Shown here: one piece after another, positions 19,338-28,877 of the stretch
Numbering within the stretch: the stretch's first letter is position 1
How the letters are laid out: the number at the start of each line of letters is the position of its first letter
From: Chrysochromulina tobinii
Lineage: Eukaryota > Haptophyta > Prymnesiales > Chrysochromulinaceae
Direction of reading: 5' to 3'
Length of the DNA stretch: 40,240 nucleotides
Assembly (NCBI GenBank): GCA_001275005.1
Contig: JWZX01002699.1
Location: 1-40,240, forward strand
Translations under genes and position numbers: made by a program
Notes under the pieces: generated by a model
Seen by the model: only the letters and a program-made list of their open reading frames with translations
Told to the model about the DNA's origin: nothing
Database searches by the model: none

Positions 19338-19823
19338 TTAAGGGTTGTCGAGGGTAATCTTGAGCTTGCGGGTCGCGCCTCCTGGGATCACGCCGCCTTG
19401 GCATACCTTAATTGATGAGCGTCCGTTTAGGCGCACCTGGCATGTGCCGCATTGGCCACTCTTGCAATCGAACTTGACGCGGAGGCCAGCCTTCGAACAG
19501 ACCTGGGCGATATTGTCGCCCTGCTTTGCAATGACGACCTTGTCACCCTTTTGCGGAAACGTGCACTCGACCGAGCCAGCCGGGAGCTCTTTGGCCTTTT
19601 CCTGCCGCGCGGCGAGCTTGTCCTGGCGCCTCGCAAAGTCAGCATCGCGAGCGCTCAGGCCAGCACCGCCGCTGCCGCTGTCTTTGTTTCCGCCGCCAAA
19701 GAGGCCGCCGAACAGCATGGTCGGCGAGGTGGCACGCGACACAGCGTGCACGAGAGGCCGCTGCGGGACAATTAGGCCCTCGGCGGATAGCAGCAGCGCA
19801 GCTGCGAGCGTGGTCAGGACCAT
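19338..19823 (-). CDS. 2Fe-2S ferredoxin-like protein, probably plastid-targeted
   Basis: ATG at 19823, 161 residues, single exon. The C-terminal domain carries the 2Fe-2S cysteine pattern FDCKSGQCGTC (C-x4-C-x2-C) and a later Cys in KVCQGG, as in plant-type ferredoxins. The chain is short after the last cysteine and the N-terminal half has a helical Arg/Ala/Lys stretch, so it may be a ferredoxin-like protein and not the photosynthetic one. The N-terminus is hydrophobic (LTTLAAALLLSAEGL) and is followed by SRATSPTMLFGG, consistent with a bipartite leader for a complex plastid; this targeting is inference. The longer open frame upstream is Ser/Arg-rich shadow and was excluded. Confidence 0.8.
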   Translation of the reverse strand: MVLTTLAAALLLSAEGLIVPQRPLVHAVSRATSPTMLFGGLFGGGNKDSGSGGAGLSARDADFARRQDKLAARQEKAKELPAGSVECTFPQKGDKVVIAKQGDNIAQVCSKAGLRVKFDCKSGQCGTCQVRLNGRSSIKVCQGGVIPGGATRKLKITLDNP

Positions 19824-19944
19824 GGTTGGAGGCAGAAGCCTTTCGTCTTCGTCGATCTCGGTGGACCTCGCGCGCTCGACGCTCAGTACGGCGTTTTTGA
19901 AAACTCTAGGAGAGAGACACACGCTGTTAACCACGCATGTGCTC

Positions 19945-20626
19945 TCAACAGTGGTGCGACGCGGCGTACATGGCGCCCGAGACGAGCAGGTGCAAGCAGA
20001 CCATGTAGCCGAAGAGGAAGAGTCGCGCGTGCCGATTGGCCAGGAAGAACTGTGAAAAGTTGAGCATGAGCTTCTCGGGCGCGGGCAGCTCGGCATAGCG
20101 CTGCTGCCGCTCGCGCTGGTGGAACGCGGCGAACGGGTTCACCTTCTCTTCGTACATCTTTTGGTACCGGCCCTCGGTAGCCTGCTCCTCAATCGAATTC
20201 CGACCGATTGGGGTGGCAGCCAAGCTGTCCCTCGAGTGACCGGCTGCGGCGACCGTCGACTGCAGGAACTTGACCTTCTCGTACAGCTTGAGGTTGTCCG
20301 CCTGCAGCCGGCGCGCCTCAGCCTGGTGCCCGTGCGAGATTGCGGCGAGCTTCGCCATCTCGACCTCGAGATCTTGCACCTGGCGCCGAGCTCGCTCCCG
20401 CTGACCACACACAAGCTTGAAGGCGTCGTCCGCGCTCGACGAGGCGATCGGCTCAAGCCCGAAGGCACCCGCGCCCGCGGCGGCGCTCGTGCCGCCCCCG
20501 GGCGTCGTCCCGGGCGTCACGGGCGTCGCGGGAGCCATCGCAGACACTCTGTACCGGTCGCTGCCGCCGTCGACGCCGTACCGGTACGACGCGTCGCTGC
20601 CGCTTAGCAGCACTGCTGACAGCGCC

Positions 20627-20670
<44 letters not shown>

Positions 20671-22379
20671 CGGGACGGCGCCCATCGCGGTGCTGTTGCC
20701 GCTCGCCATGCTGGTGCAGCTACTCCGATGCTGCTGCACCCACCGATCCTCGAGCTCCGCGAGCCTGGCGGCTTGCTGGCGCAGCAGCTCGGCTTGCTTC
20801 GCTTCGGTCAGCCGAGCCCGGTGAAGCTCAGCCTCCACATCAGCGAGCTGCGACCGGTGGAGGGAGAGCTCCGCCTGCAGCCGCTGCGCATTGGGCCGCG
20901 TGCCAGCGCGTTCATCGAGCGTGCGCCCTCGCCCGCACCGCCCACGGCCGCCGCCGTGGCATCGTCGCGGTTCGTGACGCCCGCTGCCGCAAGGAGCTCC
21001 GCCGCCGTAGCCGTACTGAGCGCCGCCGCCGCCGCACCCGGCGCGCCGACGCTCGAGTCGGCGCCGTACTGAGCGCCCGCCGCGAGCTGCTGCTGCTGCG
21101 CCCGCAGCGCCGTACTGAGCGCCTCGCTCGCCACCTGATTCGCCTCCTGCGCCGCGCGCTGCTCAGCCTCGTGCGCCGCACGCTGTGCCGCGTCGCACTG
21201 CGCCTCGAGGCGCGCGAGCACGCCTCATCAGTGGTCATAAAGGGCAATCAATGGCAATCAATGGCAATCAAGGGTTCTCAAGGGAGATCGCACCTGCGCC
21301 TCGAGGCTCGCGACCTTGGCCTCGAGGGCGCGCCGTGCTGAGCGCTCGCGCTGTAGGTCCTCCTCCAAAGTCGCGAGGTGGCGCTCGGCGGCGGAGAGCT
21401 GTGCCGACGTCTTGGCCAGCTGGAGCTCCTTGTGCGACAGCTGCCCTTCGAGGCGTCCCACAGCCGCTTGCGCCGCTGCCATGTCCGCCGCCGCCCTCTC
21501 TGCAGCCGCCACCGCGGCGGCGCCACTAGGGGAGGCATGGCTGGCGCGGAGCTGCTCCTCGAGGGCGGCGCGCTGCTTCTCGGTGGCGAGCTGCGTCGCC
21601 GTCGCGCGCTCGAGCTCCACGCGCAGCACCTCCATCTCGGCCCCCGCGGCCTCCTGCACCTGCTCGAAGCTCGAGCGCATCTCGAACAGAGCTTCCTGCG
21701 CTTGCTGGTGCGAGCGTGCCGCCTCGCGCGCCTCATCCTGCGCGCGGAGCAGCTTGGCGGCATTCGCCTGCTCGCGCTCGCGGTACTGCTCCGCCGCCGC
21801 GCTCGCCTGCTCTTTCCACGCCGCCTCGCGTGCCGCGAGGGCGGCCTCGAGCGCCTCGCTCGCCACGGTCTCGCTCTTGCTGTCCACCTCGCGCAGCTGC
21901 CGCTCGAGCCGCCGAATGGTCGCCTCTTGGTTCTTGAGCGAGGTGAACTCGCGGTCGTAGTCGGCGATCTGCTGGCGCAGGCCCTCCACCTCGACCGCCT
22001 CCGCCGCCAGCCGGCGTACCTCGCTGCTCACCTCTCGCAGCAGCGGCACCGGGTCCGGAGCGTCGTCGAGCGAGCGGTAGAGCGAGAGGAAGGCGGTCTC
22101 CGCCGAGCTCTGACGCCGGGTGAGCGCATCCACTTCCGCCTGGAAGGCGCGGATCACGGAGCCAATCTGCGCAGGGCGCTCCTCCGCCGCGACCGCGCGG
22201 AACTGGCGGATGACCTCCTTGAGAGCATCGCGGCCCTCGGCCGAACGCTCCTGGTTGTCGGCGATCTCGAGGCCCTGCTGGTCGAGGGCAATGTGGCGCT
22301 CCGCGGAGAGGTCCGCGCGCGTCCACACCGCGATTGCCGCCTCCAGCTTGGCGACGACGGGAGGCGGTGCCGTCTTCAT
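19945..22379 (-). CDS. CASP-type golgin, C-terminally anchored Golgi coiled-coil protein
   Basis: Inferred exons (minus strand): 22379-21294, 21197-20946 and 20883-19945, about 758 residues. The N-terminal part matches the CASP/CUX1 family (SAETAFLSLYRSLDDAPDPV). The C-terminus has the family hallmark segment (YEEKVNPFAAFHQRERQQRY, then EKLMLNFSQFFLANRHARLF) followed by a single membrane anchor (FLFGYMVCLHLLVSGAMY) and a short tail. CASP proteins act in Golgi membrane tethering and retrograde transport. The first intron is phase 0 with a CTGATTGC-type repeat. The second (20945-20884, 62 bp, GTGGGC to CGCAG) is inferred because it restores the frame; a frameshift is the alternative. A run of 14 or so Gly codons interrupts the coiled coil. 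The start is 117 bp from the divergent methyltransferase-like gene. Confidence 0.87.
20629..20670 (-). repeat. GCC trinucleotide run coding for poly-Gly
   Basis: About 14 consecutive GCC triplets on the plus strand, read as Gly codons in the minus-strand CASP gene. It is probably length-variable. Confidence 0.9.
21198..21293 (-). repeat. Repeat-built intron in the CASP gene
   Basis: A 96-bp phase-0 intron on the minus strand, GTGCGATC to GGCGCAG. Its interior is a run of decamers (CCATTGATTG twice, then CCCTTTATGA, CCACTGATGA). Its last 14 bases, GCCTCGAGGCGCAG, duplicate the end of the upstream exon. It belongs with the introns of the gene at the left edge of the window. Confidence 0.75.
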
Positions 22380-22495
22380 GACCAGGAACTTGAAGTGCCC
22401 ACTACAGCGTGTCGAATTTCCTGACGAAATCGTGCACATGCAACATGTTCCGAAGCGGTTGAGAACCCTGTTCACGCTCGACACTCGCACGACCA

Positions 22496-23150
22496 ATGGC
22501 GAAGAAGGGCAAGAAGAGGCGCGCGACCATTGATGGCCTGGAGGAGAGCGACGACGAGGGCTCGCCGGCGCCGCAGCAACAGCGTCGCGGCCCACCTGTA
22601 GCGGAAACATCCGGGTGGCTCCGCGGCACCGTGCCGAACGACGAGTGGCAGACCACGCGCCGCACTTGGGAGGCAGTGGCGCCCCACTTTGACAAGTGGC
22701 GTGGCCAGCGCGTGTGGATGCCATTCTACTATGACGGCGCGTGCGCGGAGCCATCTGCGTGCCTTGGGCTTTGCGAACGTGGTGCACGATGATCAGGACT
22801 TTTTCGTGCGCGTGCGCGACAAGAAGTTTATGGCGTCGATCGACTTGATCTGGGACAACCCACCGTACACAACGCCCGACATGAAGGAGCGTGTGCTGCG
22901 CGCGCTCGCCGCAAGTGGGAAGCCATTCGCCATGCTGCTGCCGATCTCGATTCTCCACGTCGCCTTCGTTCGTGACGTCGTCGACATGGCGCACGTACAG
23001 GCCATCGTGCCTCGGCGGGCTTGGGTGAAGAAGCGAGGCACGGAGGACAAGGAGCTGCCATTCAAGTACCTGTGCTGGTTCTGCTTCAAGGCCAAGCTCG
23101 CACGTGACCTACTCTTTGCCGAGGACGAGGACGGCGCCGATGGCGATTGA
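22496..23150 (+). pseudogene. Methyltransferase-like protein with NPPY motif, one-base frameshift near 22740
   Basis: The ATG at 22496 opens a frame (MAKKGKKRRATIDGLEES) with a basic, possibly nuclear N-terminus. It runs to WMPFYYDG near 22738 and then loses sense. A second frame picks up at once with RSHLRALGFANVVHDDQDFF and runs to the stop at 23150. Together they give about 218 residues with an NPPY motif (WDNPPYTTPDMK), the catalytic signature of N6-adenine/amino methyltransferases, plus FAMLLPISIL. I cannot assign the substrate. The shift is a single net base with no room for an intron. It may be a true inactivating mutation, an assembly error or a programmed shift. The protein is otherwise well preserved, which favours a recent event or an error. 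Confidence 0.6.
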
Positions 23151-23681
23151 TGCATGGAGAGCGTTGACGAACCCTGAGGTTTAAGGGTAGGGCGAAAGTG
23201 GAGCGACGGATCGCAGTTATAGCTAGTTATACACTCCGTTTGAAATACACAATGTAACAATCTCGTGGGAGTGAGACGGTCCCTCGCGCCTCGCACGGTG
23301 TGCCGCGTGCTGCCGCGCGCTCGGAGTCCACTCTCCACAGAGCCTCTAACAGTAACACAGCGTCAGAGCCGGTCAGGGCGCTCAGGTGCGGACGACCGCG
23401 AGGCTCGAGCCTCGAGGGAGTCGATCCGCCGTTCGCGCGTGCGGCGGATTCGTCAATGGGCTCAATGCCTTCAGAGGCACACAGGCTGCATCGATGCCTG
23501 AAAACTCTAAACTCTAAACTCACAGTCTAAGCTAAGTGCTGCACACAAACGAAAGGGAACCTAGTGTTCCCGTGGGTCCGATTCATGTCCAGTCGATTGT
23601 GTACAGGGGCTCGCACCCGGACGCCACGCCACGCCAGGAACTGGCGGACCAGATGGCCCAGGTAGTTGCAAAGAATGCGGA
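23151..23681. other. Intergenic, convergent gene ends
   Basis: No gene is supported. It includes a short AAACTCT triplication (about 23502-23520) and most of the 42-bp repeat at the lipase 3' end. Confidence 0.45.
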
Positions 23682-23727
23682 TCACCACGCCAGGCACTGG
23701 CAGACCGGATGACCCAGGTAGTTGCAA
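23630..23727 (-). repeat. 42-bp direct repeat spanning the lipase stop codon
   Basis: The segments at 23630-23671 and 23686-23727 match with a 56-bp offset and a few substitutions. The right copy encodes the last residues of the lipase (NYLGHPVCQCLAW) and the left copy lies just beyond its stop. A tandem duplication therefore fixed the current C-terminus or its 3' UTR. Confidence 0.75.
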
Positions 23728-24629
23728 TGGGAAGTCCATCCCATGGCGACTGCGACGCTGAGCGAGCAGTCCTCATCCTCGCCGCCGCCGTTGCACACGA
23801 TGACATCTTCGCTTGCGTGGTCATACCAAATCTCGCGTGCAAAGTGTGCGAAGCCCACCTCTTGCGGGGGCAGGTGAGGCACCGGATCATTCCAGTGAGT
23901 GACGCGCAGCCAGCCAGGGAAGTAGGCGCCATGCCAGCGGGCAAAGGCCGCGTCGCCCGTCCGGGGCTGTCCGAAGGTGTACACGTACGGCTCGAGCGGC
24001 AAGTTGCGCACGAGCCGCAAGCTCACCGCCGCGTGCGCCGCCATGGCCGCCCCGAGGGAGTGCCCAGTGAGCGCAATGGTCCGATTTGGATAGAGCTCGA
24101 GCAGAGCGAAGATCGACGCTTCGACCCCCGGCTGCAGGCTCCAGTAGGCGTCGAGGAATCCCTTGTGAACGTAGCATTCGTCGCAACCGAGCTCCGCGTA
24201 CGCTTGCGTCTTCAACACGTCCAAGTTGGTCACCCAATCCTGCACCGACAGGGATCCTCGAAAGACGGCCACGATCTGGTCCAGCTCAGCATCGTAGCCG
24301 ACGTAGGCCGAATGCCCATCGTTGTCGGTCACGTTGATGCCGTGGAGGCTCACATTCGCCGAGCACGCGGTGCAATTCCACGCACGCACCGGCCCGGCGT
24401 CGCACTGGCTCGCGGCGTTCAAGGCGAGCATTCGGAGTGCGAGATTATCGTTGTAGCCCACAGACTCCCGGGTCGGCTGCTCCTTGCACCCGCACGCGCC
24501 CTCCAGGGAGTTGCGGCATCCGGCGGTGCATGCACTGGTATTGCAGCAATGCGATTCGAAGTTGGAGTTGCAGCAATACTGCCCGTGGCCGCGAGTCCCG
24601 CATGGCTCATCGGCAAACCAATTGTGGCA

Positions 24630-24679
<50 letters not shown>

Positions 24680-24854
24680 GCTTTCCGCCCTTGGGGACGG
24701 TGCAGCAGCCGTCGGGATTGCCCGAGAAGGGCGAGCAGACGCAGTCGTCCAGATCCTCAACCCTTGGCTCTTCGGCCACATCCTCGACTATCGGCCGCAA
24801 GAGCGTGAGCGATGACACGAGCGGTGCCAACGCAAGGTAAAGCGCACACCTCAT
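23682..24854 (-). CDS. Secreted class-3 lipase with Cys-rich module and poly-Thr linker
   Basis: ATG at 24854, 390 residues, single exon. A signal peptide (RCALYLALAPLVSSLTLL) is followed by a short acidic segment, a CSPFSGNPDGC stretch, 16 or so Thr residues in a row, and a Cys-rich module (CHNWFADEPCGTRGHGQYCC and more Cys pairs). The alpha/beta-hydrolase lipase domain (fungal/plant class-3 type) runs from about residue 140. The nucleophile is S266 in TGHSLGAAMAAH; the oxyanion-side motif is VAVFRGSLSVQDW; the acid and His are probably in the WNDPVPHLPP and later segments. The Cys-rich, poly-Thr front end looks like a binding module plus O-glycosylated linker of a secreted hydrolase (inference). 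It is divergent from an unrecognised gene 139 bp away. Confidence 0.88.
24631..24678 (-). repeat. GTC trinucleotide microsatellite coding for poly-Thr
   Basis: Sixteen uninterrupted GTC triplets on the plus strand, read as ACG/Thr codons in the minus-strand lipase. It is probably polymorphic in length. Confidence 0.95.
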
Positions 24855-24993
24855 TCTTTGACCTTCTTGAGATGGGCTCGCGTTCTCCTCACCGGGTCAG
24901 TCGAGAAGAACTTGTCATCACAAAAAGTGCCGAAACTCAAGGTACTTGAGATGGCTCTCTGTGAAGTACATGCGCTCTTGAACGACATGCGCG

Positions 24994-25950
24994 ATGCGGC
25001 ATCAAAAACCTTGTACCGGTAGATCTGGGGCAGAGATTTTTCGCGCACGAGCACAGACAAGTGACAGTCGGACCGACGCGACCGGCTTACAGAAAGCTTG
25101 GGTAGCCTGTCGCGCCATGTGGAACGTGGACCTCCACAACGGGCGAGAGCAGCTCGACCTGATGCGCTCGCCAATCGATGAGTGCGGCCGACGCGGCCCG
25201 TTGCTGACGTCGTGCATGCCACAGCAATGGAAGGGCACTTCTCACGAGCCGCCAGCAGACTTTCTGGCCGCGTGCGTGCACATTGTGCATTATCTGAGCT
25301 GCTCGCCCAGCTCAATGGCCGGTCTTTCTTGGATGACGCAACGCCATCTCGCGGTGCCCTCTCGCACCTACGCGCACACATTCATTCGATTGGATGCCGA
25401 TCCAAGCAAACTAGAACAGGTCCCGGCCGGATGGTGTGAGCTTATTCCGCGCGGCGCTGGCGAGCCCTACATTGACGCCATGGTGCTCGTCGACCGTGGC
25501 GCAGAACTGGTGATGGCCACACCCGTTGGTGCCACGATGTTTGGGCACCCGTTCGTCGGTCCTCATGTCCGAGGGTACTCATTCCGGCGCGCGCGCCTCA
25601 TCGTCACGCGTGATCAGCTCTTCGCCCAGGGGGGCATGCGTCCCGCAAGCGACATCGAGTTTTGCGATGATATGGAATTTGTCCACGTCGCACCTACAGC
25701 TCCTCCTCCCGTTGCCCTCGCTCCTCAACGAGCGGTGTCATCGAGAGACGAGCGACCATCTGGATCCATGCCGGTATCTGCTGGCACGAGCAGGTCAGGC
25801 GGCGCGGGTCCATCTGAAGCTGGGCCGGCTTGCGGTTCTCCCTCGTGGACCAAGCGCCGTTCGGGGGGGCAGGGCGGTGGTCAGGGCAGCAAGGCGCCTG
25901 CAGCCTGGGCGCCTGCGAAGCCTCTGTTCAAGAACAAGATAGTGCTGTGA
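24994..25950 (+). CDS. Unrecognised protein with basic, Gly/Ser-rich tail
   Basis: The ATG at 24994 gives 318 residues; a second in-frame ATG at 25117 (MWNVDLHNGREQLDLM) is a good alternative, as residues 1-41 look less protein-like. The core (about residues 42-240) has a normal composition with hydrophobic segments (FLAACVHIVHYLSC, YIDAMVLVDRGAELVMATPV, FGHPFVGPHVRGY). It is followed by a Pro/Ser/Gly low-complexity tail ending KPLFKNKIVL. I recognise no domain and propose no function. It shares a 139-bp divergent upstream region with the lipase gene. Confidence 0.6.
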   Translation: MRHQKPCTGRSGAEIFRARAQTSDSRTDATGLQKAWVACRAMWNVDLHNGREQLDLMRSPIDECGRRGPLLTSCMPQQWKGTSHEPPADFLAACVHIVHYLSCSPSSMAGLSWMTQRHLAVPSRTYAHTFIRLDADPSKLEQVPAGWCELIPRGAGEPYIDAMVLVDRGAELVMATPVGATMFGHPFVGPHVRGYSFRRARLIVTRDQLFAQGGMRPASDIEFCDDMEFVHVAPTAPPPVALAPQRAVSSRDERPSGSMPVSAGTSRSGGAGPSEAGPACGSPSWTKRRSGGQGGGQGSKAPAAWAPAKPLFKNKIVL

Positions 25951-26763
25951 CCTCGCTGTTAGTGCGCGACCCCCCCCCCCCACCGCGCCACGGGCCGGCG
26001 TTGTCTGTTGACTATAGGACACGCCGGGACACGCGGGAGTGCCGCCTCTCGGAGCGGCCAGTGTACTCTCACTCTGGACAATGCTCAGTGGACCAGACGA
26101 GACAGGACTCAGGTCACAGGGATTTCGGCCGCGATCGAAAATGAATCGCACGGGTTGCGATTGCGGGGAGCCGGGAGGAGCAGGAGACGAGACAAATGAA
26201 CAGAGATGAGTTCGGCGATGCCGATTGTCGTGGACGGGACGTCGCACGTTACAGGCGCTAACTCCGGCAAGCGAAAGCGCGTAAGACAGTGCAAAGTCTC
26301 ATTGTTACAATGATTCAATCCGTTCGTAATGTCGGTTTTCGAGGTCCTCGGCAAGCGAAAGCGCGTAAGACAGTGCAAAGTCTCATTGTTACAATGATTC
26401 AATCCGTTCGTAATTTCGGTTTTCGAGGTCGTGGACGGTCGTAAGTCTACGACGAGTCTAGCGGTGTCGTGATGTGAGATGTCCGGTCAGCGGTCTCATA
26501 CCGAGTGCAACGCAACGAGACGCTTACGCGAACGGTCGAGTACTCCAGCGCCGGCGGGGCGCGTGACTCGATGTACCTCACCACCGAGCCGAACTACAAG
26601 AAGTGAAAATTAGCGCCAATGCACCACGGCACAAGGCCCAGTGTCACGCCCTCCGCGACTGAAAGCGTCGTCACGAGCAAGTCAACCGCGATGCGCGTTA
26701 AACATGCCCGTCAAACCGTCTGAGAGCATATCAGCATCTGCTACATTCCCCATAAAGCCACAT
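25951..26763. other. Intergenic, convergent gene ends with an 84-bp tandem duplication
   Basis: No gene is supported. The stretch holds a C-run at about 25970-25980 and the tandem repeat at 26266-26430. Short ORFs over the repeat simply read the duplication. Confidence 0.5.
26266..26430. repeat. 84-bp tandem duplication, almost perfect
   Basis: A unit starting GGCAAGCGAAAGCGCGTAAG at 26266 recurs at 26350. Within the shared stretch only one clear difference is seen (TAATGTCGG against TAATTTCGG). The near-identity points to a recent duplication. Confidence 0.9.
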
Positions 26764-27502
26764 TCACTTCCCCACCTGCTTTGCGAACTCGTCGTAGTGC
26801 GGATTGGCCAGCCCCTTGGCCTCTTCGGCGAGGGCCGCGGCTTCCCACTCCAACATTCCAGGGTCTGCGAGCATCGCCTCGAAATAGGCAACAGCGAGCG
26901 GGTCCGACAGAACGATGCCATAACTACAGAAGCGCCACACCACGGGTGAAAAGAAGGCATCCGCGGCACTAAAGCGTCCGAAGAGGTACGGCCCGGCCTC
27001 CATGCCTGTGGCCTGGCACCCAAAGTCTCGGCGCGCCGTCGCCCAGATGTCTTCGATGCGCCGGATGTTGGACACTACGTCTTCGGCCAATCTCGCGGTG
27101 ACGGTGACGTCGGGGACGGAGCGGTGCTTGATGTTCATCGGGCACGCGGCACGCAGTGGCCCGAAGCCCGAGTGCATCTCGGCGGCGAGACAGCGCGCAC
27201 GGGCGCGCGCGGCGCGGTCCAACGGCCAGATGCCTGCCGAGGGGAAGAGCTCATGAGCATATTCGACGATCGCGAGCGAATCCCACACGGTGAGCTTCGC
27301 GTGGACATCGTTCAGGACGGGGACGAGGCCCGAGGGCGAGTAGCCGCCATGGACGGCGAAGTTGACGCCCTTGCCGAAGACTTGGACGACGCGCGTCGTG
27401 AACGGGATGCCGCCATTGCGCAGAGCGATCCAAGGGCGCAAAGACCACGAGGAATAGTTTTGTGATCCGACGATGAGCTCCAGAGAGGGCGTCATCGAAG
27501 GC

Positions 27503-27533
<31 letters not shown>

Positions 27534-28536
27534 GCGTCGCCTCGGCTGGAGAGGGTGGCGACGCTGCTCCCACTGGCGCTGGAGCCTCCTCAAACACCGC
27601 CACGTGCGCCGATGCGTCGCCTTCGCGCACAAAGCCCCGAAACATGCCCTTTGTATTGAAGGGCATGGCGAGGTTGCCGCTGGCGTCTACGGCGATCACG
27701 CCGCCGTCGCCTGGCGCGAGTGCGCGATGCACGAGCTCATCGCACGCCGCGTCGAGTGAGACGCCCATGGCGACGCGCGTCCCGATGGCGCCGCACACGG
27801 CATGACGCAGGAACTGCTCTCCGCGGCCGGTGCCCGAGACCGCGCAGAACGCGCTCGCGTGCGTCCCCGCGCCGATGACTGGGCTGTCGCCGATGCGGCC
27901 CACCATCTTGTTGGTCATGCCGCCCGTCGAGGTGGCCGCCGCGAGGTGTCCGTGCGAGTCGACGGCAACCGCACCCACCGTCCCGGTCCGCAGCGGAGGT
28001 TCGCCTGTCGGAGGTGGCTCACAGTCAGTTCCTCGACTGCCGCTCCCGTGATCTTGGCTCACCACGTCCTCACGTTTGGCGTCTGCGAGCTGCTGGAGAC
28101 GCTCGGCGGTGTCAAACCAACCCGCGGGCTGCTGTTCAAGCCCCTGCTGCGCGAGCCACGCGTCGCAGTCGGCCAGAGCCACGTGCCGCGTGCGGTCCAT
28201 GACCGCACGGGCACCTTTGATTGGGTGTCGTGTCGTGCGCAAGCCGAGGACGGCGCCGGCGGCGCATGTGCGGCCATCTTGCATCGATGCCTCCATGCGG
28301 TGCGTCCCGTCCTCGCAAAACACGGAGCCGCGGCCCGCGTTGAACAGCTCGCAGTCTTCGAGCACGCACACAGCCGCCTCCACCGCGTCGAGGGCGGCAC
28401 CACCGCTCGCGAGAATCGCGCGACCAGCTTCGAGCGCGGCAGCTAGTGCAGCGGTGTAAGCATGAACGCCGTGGCGCTCGACTGCACTCGAGATGACGCC
28501 CGCGCCGCCGTGGACTGCGATCGTGAAGGGGGGCAT
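26764..28536 (-). CDS. Isoaspartyl peptidase/L-asparaginase fused to a glutathione S-transferase
   Basis: ATG at 28536 (PPFTIAVHGGAGVI), 590 residues, single exon. The open frame extends upstream to 28803 but without another ATG. Residues 1-320 are a plant-type (Ntn-hydrolase) asparaginase: NAGRGSVF; the autocleavage/nucleophile segment TGTVGAVAVD with T186; GRIGDSPVIGAG; SGTGRGEQFLRH; and GDGGVIAVDASGN. A Pro-rich linker follows (about 320-347). Residues 348-590 are a glutathione S-transferase-like domain with NYSSWSLRPWIALRN at the glutathione-binding N-terminus and a helical C-terminal half (AADAFFSPVVWRF). Ntn asparaginases self-cleave before the nucleophile Thr, so the GST would remain attached to the beta subunit. 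I know of no such fusion; cytosolic location is assumed since no signal is seen. Confidence 0.9.
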
Positions 28537-28877
28537 TATTGCGCCGACCCTCTGTGCGATGGCGATGCCGAAGGCCAGCTGTGAGAAAAGCTCTCCTCCC
28601 CGTTTCCCCACAATGGTGCCGGCCCGGCTTGGGCGCCGGACACTCGCGTGGGAGCCCCCATTCACGATGAGAAAGGAGGGGCTGCGATGAAAGCGGCGCG
28701 GTAAGACGTAAGAGCGATGGTTCGCGACGAAATTGTATGACAGACACCCTGCCTGAGACAACACATTCCTAGTCGTGCTCCCCAGGCCTTTACGTTTCCC
28801 CACAGAGCGGGGGAGTTGCGTGGATTGGGAGATGCCCCTTGATTAGGGAAGTAATTGCGCCTTTTCTACCGGCCCAC
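28537..28877. promoter_or_regulatory. Divergent upstream region
   Basis: 341 bp between the asparaginase-GST gene (-) and the Pro/Ser-rich coiled-coil gene (+). Part of it is open in the asparaginase frame but has no ATG, so it is treated as 5' leader. No defined element is recognised. Confidence 0.4.

Noticed and set aside
19824-20096. N-terminal extension of ferredoxin
   Set aside because: Ser/Arg/Thr-rich shadow overlapping the CASP 3' end; the ATG at 19823 is followed directly by a proper hydrophobic leader.
22380-22994. N-terminal extension of CASP upstream of 22379
   Set aside because: The extension overlaps the divergent methyltransferase-like gene on the other strand and has shadow-like composition; the conserved family sequence starts soon after 22379.
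23501-23522. Telomere-like AAACTCT repeat
   Set aside because: Only about three copies, not the common TTTAGGG unit, and internal to a gene-rich region.
26109-26402. Minus-strand ORF with two identical NHCNNETLHCLTRFRLP blocks
   Set aside because: The internal repeat is just the 84-bp DNA duplication read in frame; no start context or homologous feature supports a gene.
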